Part shown: piece after piece, positions 11,262 through 21,569 of the stretch
Layout: the number at the start of each line of letters is the position of its first letter
How positions within the stretch are numbered: the first letter of the stretch is position 1
Assembly: GCA_002917775.1 (NCBI GenBank)
Contig: KZ627147.1
Coordinates: 43,825 to 79,313, forward strand
DNA from: Glaciozyma antarctica PI12
Lineage: Eukaryota; Basidiomycota; Microbotryomycetes; Kriegeriales; Camptobasidiaceae
Length of the DNA stretch: 35,489 bases
Reading direction: 5' to 3'
The notes under the pieces: model-generated
Seen by the model: only the letters and a program-made list of their open reading frames with translations
What the model was told of the DNA's origin: nothing
Databases searched by the model: none
Made by a program: the position numbers and the translations under genes

Positions 11262-11365
11262 CTCTCGCGCGCCGAACTCGCCGAGGCTCTCCTCTCCTCC
11301 TCCGCACGAACAGCCCCAAAAAAATTGAGATTGTTACACGAATACAACACTCCCTCTACGACCAT

Positions 11366-12624
11366 CTAATGCCCATGTCCCACCACTCGACTCAACAAGC
11401 CAGGCGTAACCATCCCACCGACGACCAGCGCCATCCTCGACACCTTCCCCAATCCTCCCTCCTCCTCATTCTCCCTACTCATCACCCCCGTCGCCACGAA
11501 CAAGAAAGTTCCCCCGCTGAACACCAGCACGATCCCCGTCCACCAGCCCATCCCATCTCCGCCCGCGCCAACGAGCGAGAGGAGGAAGTAGGTGACTATC
11601 GCTCCGAGGGGTGCGGCGATTGAGAAGGCGAGGAGGGATTGTCGGGTAAAAGTGGGAGTGCAGGAGGAAGAGAGAAGGAGGGAGGAGAGTGCGAAAGCGG
11701 TCGGAGCTTTATGGAGCATGATGGCGAGGAAGATGAGGAGGTCCAACGAGGAGTGGGATTTCGCGCTGATAGATAGTGCGGAGGCCCCGAGGGAGATCCC
11801 GTCTGCCAGCGAGTGGACGAGGAGTCCTACGACTGTCGAGACGGCGTTTCCGGAATGCGCGTGAGGGAGGGGAAGAGGGGGTGTGGCGGCGTAGTGAGGC
11901 TTCGTGCTCTCCCAGTCGTAGGTCGAGGGGACGTGGTGTAGGCTCGAGGGACGTGAATTGGGGGGAGTGGAAGAGGGGGAGGAGGAGGGGGAGAGTGGTT
12001 CGAGCTCTGAGAGGCCGGTGCCGGTGCGGGAGAAGGAGGGGCGATGTCGAGAGTGCGAGTGTTCGGCGTGCGGGGTTATCGTGTCGATGATGTACCTGCG
12101 TGTGGATAGAGAGGTCAGCTCTGTGAAGCTGAGGCGTAGTTCGTCGTGTGTCCAGCCGTACGCTCGCCAGAGCACCAAGCACGAAGGCAATAACTCGAGA
12201 GCGTGAGCTTGCGACAGCGGCGCCAGCGACCCTCCAGCGCTTCCATAGCGCTTCCATAGCCTAGCAAGGCATCCTCTGTATCTTCAGAAGCTCCTACGGC
12301 CATCTCCAGCCCTCCCCTTCCCCTTAATCCCCGCATCCGTAAACCAGGGAGGTGGTGCGGTACTCACATCAGCAAAAAGCCCCCCAACAGCGCCGCTCCA
12401 ACCCACCCAGACGCCTCCTCCCCCTCCCCCGTAGCCTCATAAACCGCCTCCACCCCCTCGGGAATCACAACCATCAGCGACGCGCCGATGAGGAGTCCAC
12501 GTCCGTAGGTAGAGAGAGTCTCGATACGCTGTGGGGAGAGAGGGAGGAGGAGCGGGGCGAAGGAGGCGAGGAGGGTGGCGAAGAGGATGATGAAGGATAG
12601 CAGGAGTAGCCTGGCCAGTCCCAT
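11366..12624 (-). CDS. ZIP-family zinc/iron transporter, ZIP9 (SLC39A9/Atx2)-like
   Basis: A membrane carrier that brings Zn2+ or Mn2+ into the cytosol, in ZIP9/Atx2 relatives from the Golgi or secretory lumen. Two exons, 12368-12624 and 11366-12095, join at LLM/YIID and give 328 residues. An N-terminal hydrophobic stretch (ARLLLLSFIILFATLLASFA) is followed by a second helix with IGASLMVVIPEGVEA. A cytosolic variable loop of about 90 residues is rich in His, Ser and Pro (AEHSHSRH near its start). Then come the two ZIP signature helices, HSLADGISLGASAL and HKAPTAFALSSLL, which carry the His/Asp metal ligands. Three more hydrophobic segments end in LLSRVVGHGH. The length and the early EGVEA motif match the ZIP9 branch. 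The single intron is 272 nt, longer than is usual here. The start is head-to-head with the first BTB copy, across a GA repeat and the assembly gap. Confidence 0.9.
12236..12257 (+). repeat. 2 x 11-bp tandem duplication inside the ZIP intron
   Basis: The unit agcgcttccat occurs twice in direct succession (12236-12246 and 12247-12257), with the next three bases agc repeating the unit start. It lies within the 272-nt intron of the ZIP gene, so it does not affect the protein. It is small and probably a replication-slippage event. Confidence 0.8.
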
Positions 12625-13015
12625 CTTGAAGAGGCGGAGGCGGTGGAGAGAGAGAGAGAGGTGGTTGGTGGTGAGTGTNNNNNNNNNNNNNNNNNNNNNN
12701 NNNNNNNNNNNNNNNNNNNNNNNNNNNNNNNNNNNNNNNNNNNNNNNNNNNNNNNNNNNNNNNNNNNNNNNNNNNNNNNNNNNNNNNNNNNNNNNNNNNN
12801 NNNNNNNNNNNNNNNNNNNNNNNNNNNNNNNNNNNNNNNNNNNNNNNNNNNNNNNNNNNNNNNGAGAGAGAGAGAGAGGGTTGTGGGTTCGAGGTATTGG
12901 GCCTGAGAGAGAGAGAAGAACCGCAGAAACTAGAAAGCGGAGAGAATCAGGTTGTCGTCCTCCCTCGGCCTGGTTACGACTCGACTGCTTCCTTTTTCCC
13001 TCTCGTTCGCCCCGA
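12625..13015. other. Shared ZIP/BTB promoter region with assembly gap in a GA microsatellite
   Basis: Between two head-to-head genes. It contains a run of GA repeats at about 12648-12660, 185 N at 12679-12863, more GA repeats immediately after the gap (12864-12878) and another short run at 12906-12915. Repeats of the same dinucleotide on both gap edges suggest the missing piece is a longer GA microsatellite that the assembler could not close. No gene is visible in the sequenced part. Confidence 0.8.
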
Positions 13016-14306
13016 ATGAGTGCAGCCAGGCCGGTTAAGAAGCGCGTACGAGAGCCCGACGCTCCAGCAGCCCCCGTCCCAGGATCCACCTCGATACGCT
13101 TCTGCTCAAGTGATGCTGATCTCGTCCTCATCTCCTCCGAATGAGTCGGCGCAAAGGGAAATAGATAGACGTAAGCTGATCAGCGCTTGCAGTGAGATCA
13201 AGTTCAGGACTCACCGCGCCAACCTCCTCTCCTGTTCGTCCGCGAGCTCCCCTCCCCTCCTCCACTTCCCTGCGTCGTGCACGCGGCTAACACCCCCTCG
13301 CAGCTTCCAAAGTCTTTCTCGACATGTTCGACACAGGCTCCTCCACCTCTTCAGAAGTTCCGATCATTCAGCTCGAGGAGACGGCCGTCGTACTCGAGGC
13401 GATCCTGCCGCACTGCTATCCGGAACGAGTGGACGACCTCAAGCTCTCGTCGAAGAGCTTCCCCGAGGCGTGGGGAGTGATCAAAGCGCTCGACAAGTAC
13501 TTTGTGAGCTTTCAGTATCGCTGCCGAGCTGAGCCAGCGCTGACCCTGCACAGATCTGGCGAGGAATTGACGCGTTTCGCCTGGCGTTGGGACTGGAGTG
13601 CGCGACTGCTTCTCGCTCAAGTGGTCCAGGCTGCTGCCTTGGCTCTAGTTTGGCCGCCAATTCCACCATTGGAATCGTCGAGAACGCTGTTGCCGCCTTC
13701 GCCTTTGCGGAACACTTTGGCCGCTACCCAACTCTCAGCAAGAATGCCGCAGGATGCATCGCTTTGAGCTGGCACCGCAGACCCACTTCGGTCACGAAAG
13801 TTATTTCTGAGACCAATTCCTTCTTCGCATTCCAATCGGGGAGTCTCATCTCGCTCGTCAGTCCTCTCGTTCCTCCTTCTGACGGAGATTGACTGTACCC
13901 CCTCTCAGATGAATTTCCTCGGCCTTCGTGAAGACTTCATCGCTCACGCCGTTAAATCAGCCTCTGAAAGCCTCGCGGTGATGTGCTCAGCTGGGTGCAG
14001 GACGTCAGAGACGCTACTTCGGGCTTGGACGGAATCCTTCACGGCGATTCGATTCAGCGCCGAGGGCGCCGAATGAACCCTGGCAGAGTGGTTGCCAGGT
14101 GGAGATTTCGCGGACCTGGGTTGCGACACGTGCGGTGCGGACCATCGGTACGCGATGGAAGTCCCCCTCGAGAGTATGAGAAGTCTGCCCGAGTACGAAC
14201 CGATGGCTCGTCGTCTTTTCTCACTCTTCTGCAAGCCGTTCTAACTTACAATGCAGATCCCTTTGCATTGGACCCGCTCCGAAACGCGCAAGGCAAACAG
14301 CTGTAG
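13016..14306 (+). pseudogene. BTB/POZ-domain family gene, copy 1 (decayed)
   Basis: A BTB/POZ protein-interaction gene. Exon 1 (13016-13140, 125 nt) encodes a basic start (PVKKRVREPDAPAAP) and then RFCSSDADLVLIS, the first BTB strand. Later exons continue with IKFRTHRANLLSC, SKVFLDMFDTGS, IQLEETAVVLEAILPHCYPE and VIKALDKYF, then an EHFGRYPTLSK motif and a C-terminal Cys-x-x-Cys region (GCDTCGADH) ending LPEYEP. Compared with its two sisters it has several lesions. The first donor reads AT instead of GT at 13141-13142, there is no GT donor after LLSC, an in-frame TGA follows the codons for AEGAE (about 14074), and the last donor reads GC. The end coordinate is approximate. Copies 2 and 3 keep intact first and last donors. 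It is probably a pseudogene, although minor-class splicing or a polymorphic allele could rescue parts of it. Confidence 0.65.
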
Positions 14307-14555
14307 TTGTACCATCGCCGTCGGCTCCTCCCAAAACTGCTCGCTCCTCGGCTCCCGAAGTCTCTGCTTTCGATTCCTAGCTTTCTCGCTCTTTACCTCA
14401 CGTCCAACGTACTTCACGTCGCCGTCTCCAGCCTTGCTTGCGCGACTGCTTTCGTATCGAGCGAGCTCCCAGCCTCTCTGCTCCGACCATCTTCTGCCTC
14501 CTTCCGTTCTCGCTACAGTCGCTTCGACTCCTGCTCCCTCCTCAAGACCGCCACT

Positions 14556-15000
14556 ATGATCCCCTACCACGTCATCCACCACACCGAGGGGGAGCACGCT
14601 CACACCGTTGAAACAAGTGCGTCCTCTCCCCGCGTTTGTCGCCCTCATCGCGCTGACGAGCACAGCAGTTGAGACTCCGTACGCTCTCCCCTCCCTTTCC
14701 CTCCTCAACTGCCCAACTACCAATTAACACTGCTCAGCATCACCGCACCCTCCTCAGCCGAGACAGCGTGCGTCCTCCCCTCCCCCCCTCCCGCCGTGAG
14801 CTGACCACCTCCACAGTCTCGCGCCAGAGCACCACCACAGCCACCTCATCCTTCTCCACCATATTGAGCACGCGCATCACGGCGACAAGGGTCAGCACGC
14901 GCATCACGATGACAAGGAGCAGGAGCAGAAGAAGGAGGGGGAGGAGCGCGTGCAGAAGAAGGACGCGCCTTGGGGAGCTTCGGGGCTTGAGAAGGAGTAG
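14556..15000 (+). CDS. Small histidine-rich protein of unknown function, four exons including a 10-nt exon
   Basis: I do not recognise this protein. The exons 14556-14616, 14669-14678, 14738-14767 and 14817-15000 total 285 nt, a 94-residue protein ending in TAG. Each intron is 50-60 nt with GT (GTGCGT or GTACGC) and AG ends. The splice is supported because only it joins three frames into one His-rich reading. Seventeen of the 94 residues are His. They are grouped as HVIHH near the start, EHAH, PEHHHSHLILLHH, and a duplicated EHAHHGDK/QHAHHDDK pair. The C-terminus is highly charged (KEQEQKKEGEERVQKKD) and ends APWGASGLEKE. No signal peptide or membrane helix is evident. His clusters of this density suggest binding of Zn, Ni or Cu (inference). 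A ZIP transporter gene lies 2 kb to the left, beyond the BTB copy. It is convergent with the GAF-domain gene. Confidence 0.6.
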
Positions 15001-15313
15001 GAGGGCTTGGAGAGGTGTTATTGATGTGGTTTGTGCGTTTGTGCGACTCGGTGTCGGGTCGCTGCTCGCTCGCTCGGCTCGGCTCCTGTTCCTCGCTAGA
15101 CTTGCTCTGGAATGCTGGATCTCGTTCCAACTCTCGCGAGTTGAATCTCGCCGCCAGCGAAGTTGTTATCCTGCTCCCGATCGTAGCAGTGCGGGAGCGA
15201 GAATTGAGGAGCCAGGTCAAACTGAACGAAGGCGCCAACGCCTCAACGACTCCTCGCTCCTCCCACAGCGTACCACGTACTAGATGCATTGCTTACAGTA
15301 CTGCAAAAACCCT
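15001..15313. other. Convergent intergenic region
   Basis: This 313-nt space between the 3' ends of the His-rich gene (+) and the first GAF gene (-) should carry both 3' untranslated regions. Overlapping open frames on both strands are compositional and match nothing known. No repeat or RNA gene is visible. Confidence 0.4.
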
Positions 15314-17302
15314 CTACAACCTCCTAACAAAAGCCTCCAACCCCTCCGCAAACCTCACCCCCTCCCTCATCGCCCCCCTCCGCACCTCTCTCCCCCTCAC
15401 AAAGCCTCCCATCACATAACCCGTCCCCTCCCCCTCCAGCACGGGCACCAACATCCCTCCTGCCTCTGAGGCGTGGTACCTCAGTCCGCCTTCGGGACAG
15501 TGGAGAGCTTTGAGATGGAGAGGGACGTCGAAGGATGGGGAGGAGGGGAGGTTGTGTGATGCGATGAGTCGGATCGCCGTCGTCGTCGGGGAGGGGGTGA
15601 GAGAGGGGGAGGGAGAATCAAGAGCGACGAGGTAAGCGATTGAGAGGTCTAGATTCTCGCAAAGCATCTGCATCGCCATATCGAGGATGCTTTGGAGGTC
15701 GGGGTCGAGGGGTCGCGGAGGCAAACGTTCGGGGGGCGTAGAAAGAGGGAGAGGCAGGAGGGAGGAGGGGAGAGGCTGGGGAGGAGGTCCGTCGAAGATG
15801 TGGGAGCCGAGAGGGTCGGGGATCGCTTCGTCGCGTTCGGCGATCCAGTGAGCGATCTCTTTGGAGGCTTGTTCGGCGGAGAGGTAGCTGGAGGAACGGA
15901 GTGAGCTTGGAGGTGGGAGAGGGGAGGAAGGGACTAACAGTTGGTCTAGCAGGTCCTGAGGATCCTCGTTCCGCCGTCGCCGGTCGTCTGCGACGGATAG
16001 CGTGCCAATGATGATGCCAGTACCGACTGATTTGAGAGCGGCGGGAGCGTAGATGGGAACTCCAACGTAGAATCGAACGCCGAGAGCGACTGAGAGATCC
16101 GCATGAGCGAACCTGCGAGCAAGAAATCAGCAACTCGGACTCCAGACCGCTCGAGGAACGACTCACCTCCAATCCTTCTCCGTATCGAGCACGACGAGCT
16201 CCCTCCCTCCATTCAGGATCGTATGGGCGCAAATCGATGCCTTCCTCGACAATCCCTCGACGTGATCTGGCAATCCAGCTGTCGCAAGGAAGCGCTGCTT
16301 CTCCCCGTCAAGCACCGAGATCATCGCGAACCTCGCTCCAAACACCTCCTTCACCTGTCCGACGATATTCCAGAGCCCCGAATGGTCCTTCATGGACGAG
16401 GTGGAGGTGAGGCCGACGCTGAAGGAGGTACCGACGGTCGAGATGGAGGAGCGATGGCTGAAATACGAGTCTGAGCGAGCCGAGGATAAGCTGGAGGGAG
16501 TGAGGGAGGGGAGGGACGGGGAAGGGGAGGAGAATGTGGAAAAGGACGCCGAGGAGAGCGTGCGCATGGTGGAAGGTTGGCGGGCGCGAGCGCGTCGTCC
16601 GAAGAGGTCGAGACGCGTGACGGTGCGTTGGCGATCCGCTTCGTTTGGAGGGTAAGGGGCTTCAAAGAGCATGTTGTCGTAGGCGTTGGGCGTGTGGGGG
16701 AGGTCGGAGAGGAGAGGGACGGAGGAGCTCGAGGAGGGCGGCGGGGGAGGGTTCTGAATGTCGATGGAGCCCTTTGAGGAGGGTTAGCTCCCGTTCCTCA
16801 CACGCAAAAGACGACGCGGACGAACCTCTGCATACGCGGCGTTGTACTCTGCCCAATCCCTCAGCTCATCCCTCCGCAAAAGGGTCGCAGGAACTCTCCG
16901 ACTCGCCGGTTTGAGCCCGTCCCCTTGCCCCTGGCACGCGTAATTGATCGTCGGCGGAGACTTGTCCTCCTCCTTGACGCTCTTACGCAAGCCGAGAGAC
17001 GAGAAGACGCGTCTGATCGACGCGCGCGCCTTGCCCTTCGGCGGTGTAACGGTCGAGGAGAGGGGGAGGGATGCTGAGCTGGCGGAATGGAAGGCGCGTG
17101 ATGAGAGGAACGGGGAGAAGGCGGGGGACGGAGGAGGTCGAGAGGCGCTCGGGCGAAGGGTGGAGGTTGATGCTGTACGAGAGGGGATATGGGGGTGTTG
17201 TCGAGACGTGGGTGAGTCGTGATGGTTCGACGAAGGCGTCAGGTTGGACGACGACGCGCGTTGAGAGTACAGAGGCACAGCTGAAGGAATGTAGGTGGTC
17301 AT
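15314..17302 (-). CDS. GAF-domain protein, copy A (sensor-like, unknown ligand)
   Basis: A cytosolic protein with a GAF small-molecule-binding domain and no visible kinase or cyclase. The N-terminal about 200 residues from the ATG at 17302 are Ser/Pro-rich and basic (KGKARASIRRVFSSLGLRKS). A short spliced exon starts GSIDIQNPPPP, after an intron at about 16776-16826. The GAF domain begins near LWNIVGQVKEVFGARFAMIS (about 16365), continues CAHTILNGGRELVVLDTEKDWR and, after an intron, FAHADLSVALGVRFYVGVPI and GTGIIIGTLSVADD. A second, GAF-like C-terminal region follows (DLQSILDMAMQMLCENLDLS and GGMLVPVLEGEGTGYVMGGF) and ends AFVRRL, TAG complement at 15314-15316. An upstream in-frame ATG at 17506 is possible but would leave only 33 nt after the TBCE stop and include an 18-bp tandem duplication, so I prefer 17302. 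A paralogue lies at 31523-33303. Confidence 0.78.
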
Positions 17303-17310
17303 GAAGGGGG

Positions 17311-17350
17311 TCGTTAATCGTGTTCGTGGCGTTAATCGTGTTCGTGGCGA
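17311..17350 (-). repeat. 2 x 18-bp tandem duplication upstream of GAF copy A
   Basis: On the plus strand the unit gttaatcgtgttcgtggc occurs twice in direct succession, about 17315-17350. Read on the minus strand it would encode RTRLTP twice if the upstream ATG (17506) were used. With the preferred start at 17302 it lies in the 5' leader. Confidence 0.8.
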
Positions 17351-17539
17351 GGAGTTGATGAGCGAAGGCAAGCAGGAAAGTTCAAAGTAGTCGAAGGTTC
17401 TCCCCGTGAAGGTTTGTCGCGTCGCCCCCATCACAACACGCGACCAATTAGTGATCGACTCGAGATCGTCGATACTCGCTGTCCTCGCTGAGCTCTCGAA
17501 CGTCAAGCTTGCACAGCTATAGCTCTCCCGAACGCACCT

Positions 17540-19695
17540 TCACCCCACCCGCTCGACGCACACCTCGTCCCCATCCAGCAATCCCCACCACGCGACCTGC
17601 CGACCTTCCTCGCTGGGCGAGATTTCCACGCGAGGATGATCAGCGTCCTCGTCCGCAGCGTTGGGTTGCAGCAAAGCGACGAGGCGGAACTGGGACGCTG
17701 GAAGGGGCTGCTTGAGGAGGCGCGAGATGTGGGTTCGGAGGAGGCGGGTCGGGAGAGTGGGGAGGACGGAGAGGGTTGCTGGTTCGCTCGAGAGGTCGGA
17801 TGTGATGCGTAGGTCTGCGCCGAGGTCAGCGCGAGGTGACGGGGCCGCCCAGGGATGTGCGTACGGATGAGCTTGCTCTTGAGCGTGACGACTTTCTTCG
17901 CGGCGGGTGGTGATTGTCCATATTCTGCGCAGCCAGACGTTCAGCTTCGACGGCTTTGCAGACGAGGGAGAGGCGCTCACTCTGCAGGAGCTCGAGATAC
18001 CTAGGATGTCGAATCGCTCGCTCCTCTGCTCCCAAATCCTCCTTCCCGACACAGGAAATGTAAAACAATTCTGCGTCCTCCTTCTGCGTCGGCGTGATCT
18101 GCACCCCATCATCAGCCGGCGTCGCATCCGAGCACCATCGGGAGCGCACCTTCGTCCCCTCCAGCACGCTTAACCGCGCGATCCTCGCCAGCAAGATCAT
18201 CGCTCATCTATAACTACCTGACGCCTGCGAAAAACGCATCAGCTCAGCTCCCGCGCCCCATCGCAGAACACGCTTCGCCCGCACTCCCCCCAGCCCGAGC
18301 CGAAGAAGCGGCTGTGAATGAAACTGCGCGAAACACACCTTCGAAAAGCGGGTTCTCGCCGATCCAGATCCCTTCGAGAGCAGGCAGCGAGTTGAGGGCA
18401 TCGACGTCCGCCCAGGATTTCAGCGCGTTGTTCGCGAGGCTGAGGTGGCGAAGCTTGCGGAGCGCAGGCGCGGTGGATGATGGATATGGTATTGACGAGA
18501 ATTGGTTCGAGGAGAGGATGAGTCGGTTTAATCTGCGTCAAGGGACGTGAGGTTCATTCGTTCGTTTTTAGTTCAAGAGGAGGGAAGGATAGACTGGGAG
18601 GAGGGGAGGACGCACGAGGGGAGAGGAGCTAGGGAGGTTACGAGGTCTGGCCAGCTGGTGAGGAGGTTCGCGTGGAGATTGAGAGATTCGAGGGCGGAGA
18701 AAGCGTCGGCGGGAGGGTTTGGAGGAGGAGCGAGCGAAGAGAGAAGATTCGAGCCAAGCTCGAGCTCTTTCAAGGCGGGAAAAGAAGGTGAGAGCAAGAT
18801 CATCTGGGGATTGCGTAAGTGGGATAGCAGGAAGAGTGAGAGCGCACATGCCTCGGCCCAGGAGACGAGAGTCTTGTTGAGGTGCAGCGAAGTGAGGTGC
18901 GCGAATCCAGGGCGCGCCGGCGGTTCAGTGAGAGGTGCGAAGCGATTTGAGCTGCGACGAGGATTAACTATGCTCGCCCTCGGTCTCGGAAAGGCAGCTC
19001 ACTTGGCGTAGAGGCTTCTCAGCGTCGGTAGGCAATCCGATATCTCAGCCAGCGCCTCGAAGCTCGGTACCAACGAATATGAGAGATTCAGCAGCTCGAT
19101 CCCTGCGCGTCGTTCATCAGCTTCCGTCTCCCTCGCCGTACGCACCAACTCACGCTCAAGCTCTTGTCCCACCGCCTCCCGCTCCTCCTCACTCCCAGCT
19201 CCATTCACTCCCTCCCACTCGAGCCCCACATCCCGCAACCTCCCCAGCTGCCGGAACTTGTCTCGAATCTTGACGAGCGAGACCACCTCGACGTCAAAGT
19301 TGGAAGCAGTGCTATAGAACGTGCTCGCTTCGTCCTCGCCTCCCTCGTCCTCGTCGAGGTACTTATTCCGCAAAGCCTGGCGAAACGAGGTGCCGAACGA
19401 GAGGCCCACTGCATGAGGTCTTATGAACGACCCAGCTCCCTCCACCCTGCGTACGCGCATCAGCTCCCTCCCAAGCTCCCACACCTCAGAACGCACCGAC
19501 AAGAGAAGTACCGCGTCCCCTCATGCACGCCCCCATGCTTCCCGCGCGCTGGATCGTCCCATTCGACTCCGAACCAGATACCGGGCGTGGGAGGGATCGT
19601 TCCGGCGTAGAGGATCGTTCCGAGGTAGGTTGTGGAGAAGGCGATTCGGGCTGGGAGGAGTCGATTATGGCTGGGAGGGTCGGGAGGAGGATCAT
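17540..19695 (-). CDS. PAC2: Tubulin-folding cofactor E (TBCE/Pac2/Alp21): CAP-Gly, LRR, ubiquitin-like
   Basis: A cytosolic chaperone that, with cofactors C and D, assembles and takes apart the alpha/beta-tubulin dimer. The order of domains is diagnostic. First is a CAP-Gly domain with [10 protein letters not shown] and the GKHGGVH signature (about 19530-19640), spliced into [21 protein letters not shown] charged segment follows, then leucine-rich repeats ([67 protein letters not shown]), and a C-terminal ubiquitin-like domain ends [13 protein letters not shown], stop TGA complement at 17540-17542. One oddity is at the start. The only nearby ATG (19695, good CCACC context) is out of frame with the CAP-Gly exon: the reading [13 protein letters not shown] must shift by one base to reach [11 protein letters not shown], and no GT-AG intron fits between. 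An indel error or real frameshift is likely. The gene is head-to-head with BTB copy 2. Confidence 0.88.
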
Positions 19696-19913
19696 GGTGG
19701 GAGCTCAGTGGGGGCGAGGGTGACGGGTGGCAGGAGTCAAGCAGGGACGTGGGCGGGAATCTGCTGAGCTGGAGAAGAGCCTAAGGAGACCGAGGTGAGC
19801 CTACGCGCAGGGTCGGAGGGGAAGAGGTGCTCCGACAGGCGCGCTGCTCCTTGTCCTCCTCTCACTCGCTCCGACGGTCAACTCTGCTCGTTCCCACCTC
19901 TAGCTACGTTCAA

Positions 19914-21156
19914 ATGTCCGCTGTAAAACCCACCAAGAAGCGCGCGCGTGCTCCCGAAGCAGCTGAGGCGCCCGTCCCTGGATCGACCTCGAAACGCTTC
20001 TGCTCGAGCGACGCTGATGTGGTCCTTATCTCCTGCGAGTGAGTACTCCCAGGCTAACTGTACGTACGACGAGTGCTTACGCGATACCCTACGAACAGCG
20101 AAGTCAAGTTCAGGACTCACCGCGCCAACCTCCTCGCCTGTTCGCGTCTCCCTCTTCGTCGGCGTTGAGCGCAGCTGACCGCTTCGCTACAGCCTCGACC
20201 GTGTTCCAAGATATGTTCGAAACGGGTTCGTCGGGAGCGGAAGCAGCACCAGTGATCCAGCTCGAGGAGACGGCTGCTATGCTCGAAGCGATCCTGCAGT
20301 TCTGCTATCCTCAGCCGGTCGACGATCCCAAGCTGGTGAACCCCTGGGAATCGGACTGGGCAATCATCAAGACATTGGACAAGTACTTTGTGCGTTGGTT
20401 CTCATCTCCAGCAGAGGCCACGAACCTGACGCGCGTTTTCAAAGCTTTGGCGAGGGATCGAAGCCTATCGGACGGCATTCGAGATCGCGTAAGTCGGCTT
20501 TGCGCTTGCGAGGCAGGTCGCTAACGCTGTGTTTTTATGCGCAGAATCGCCTCTCCATCTACCCCCTGCGACCTTGACCTCTACGCCTTCGTCTTCGCCG
20601 AGCATTTCGGTCGCTACCCCTCGCTCTCGAAGCTGGCCGCCACAAAGCTTGTAGCAAGGCCCCTCAAGGCCATTCCATAAAAGCTGTTGATTGCATCGCA
20701 GCTCTTCGAAATCCCTCTCCGCAGCGTTCTCTCCCTCGTGAGCTGCTCCTGCCAGCGATGATTCCGACAACTGACGCGGCCTTCAGATGCGGTTCCTCAC
20801 TCGTCACGACGATACCACTCGGGAGGCACACGTGCTGGTCAACAGAACACTCACGACCGAGTTGTATCACTTCTCACCTTGCAGCACGGCGAATGCGATC
20901 CGAGATGACTGGGAGTACAAAGTCGACTACGCCGCGACGCCGAAAGACGTCCAAGTGACTATGAACGAGTGGCTACAGGATGGAGCATTCTCAGAGGAAG
21001 CCTACCGCTGCAAGGAATGTCGCGCTGCTTACCGGGCGGCGCTCGAGGCCTTGTACGAAACGCTGCAGGACGACCTCCCCGTTTATGAGCCTCTGGTTCG
21101 TCCCCTCCTTTGTCCTTGAGTCCTAATCTTCACTTACACGCCCTCTTCCACAGTAG
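19914..21156 (+). CDS. BTB/POZ-domain family protein, copy 2 (possibly interrupted)
   Basis: A probable adaptor for protein-protein interaction; no partner is known. Exon 1 (19914-20038, 125 nt) encodes a basic KKRARAPEAAEAPVPGSTS leader and RFCSSDADVVLIS. The first donor is an intact GTGAGT. The BTB domain continues VKFRTHRANLLAC, STVFQDMFETGSSGAEAAP, IQLEETAAMLEAILQFCYPQ, AIIKTLDKYF and LWRGIEAYRTAFEIA. A family-specific C-terminal half follows: FVFAEHFGRYPSLSKLAAT, MRFLTRHDDTTREAHVLV and a Cys pair in AYRCKECRAAYR, ending VYEPL. After the last intron the next codon is TAG (21154-21156). Between KLAATKL and LFEIPLRSVLSLV, an exon segment that is coding in copy 3 has an in-frame TAA (about 20678); it can be excused only by a 51-nt intron with a weak GTAGCA donor. 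The gene is therefore either decayed or has acquired a new intron. Confidence 0.65.
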
Positions 21157-21569
21157 AGCTACGCATCTTTGCTACCCAACCTTTCAACCCGTTGAGCTTT
21201 CGCTGCAATACCCCTCTTCGACGCTTGCGCTAGCAACAACGCTTTCTCGCTCGAATCTTCCTAGAGCGTTCAACTATCTGCTTCTGCCTCCCCGGCCTGG
21301 AGGACTGAGGAGGGGACTCGCTTTTCGCTGCGAGGAGAGGAGCAATGCGAGCGGGTTTCTCCTCCTCGTCCCTCGCTCAGCGTAGCTCATTTCCCAAGTC
21401 ATTCTTCTTGACCAGTATACACCTCGAGAACTCTCCTTAGCGCCAGAAGCAAGCGCGCCCCTCCATTCCCCGTGGACTCACGACTCAAAATCCCGACTCG
21501 AGTCGAGTCAGGGCGGCCCTCTCACGCAATTCTCCAGCCGCCCGTTGACTCTTGCTTTTCGAGCTCACC
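21157..21569. other. Intergenic and 5' leader region upstream of ADE12
   Basis: This 413-nt stretch lies between the end of BTB copy 2 and the proposed ADE12 start. A short inverted GACTCGAGTC-type palindrome occurs at about 21491-21502 (cgactcgagtcgagtc). No ATG continues in frame into the ADE12 coding exon without a stop. The promoter and transcription start should lie here; no specific element can be named with confidence. Confidence 0.4.

Noticed and set aside
11592-12257. Several open frames opposite the ZIP gene
   Set aside because: Arg/Gly-rich mirror frames of the ZIP coding strand without motifs.
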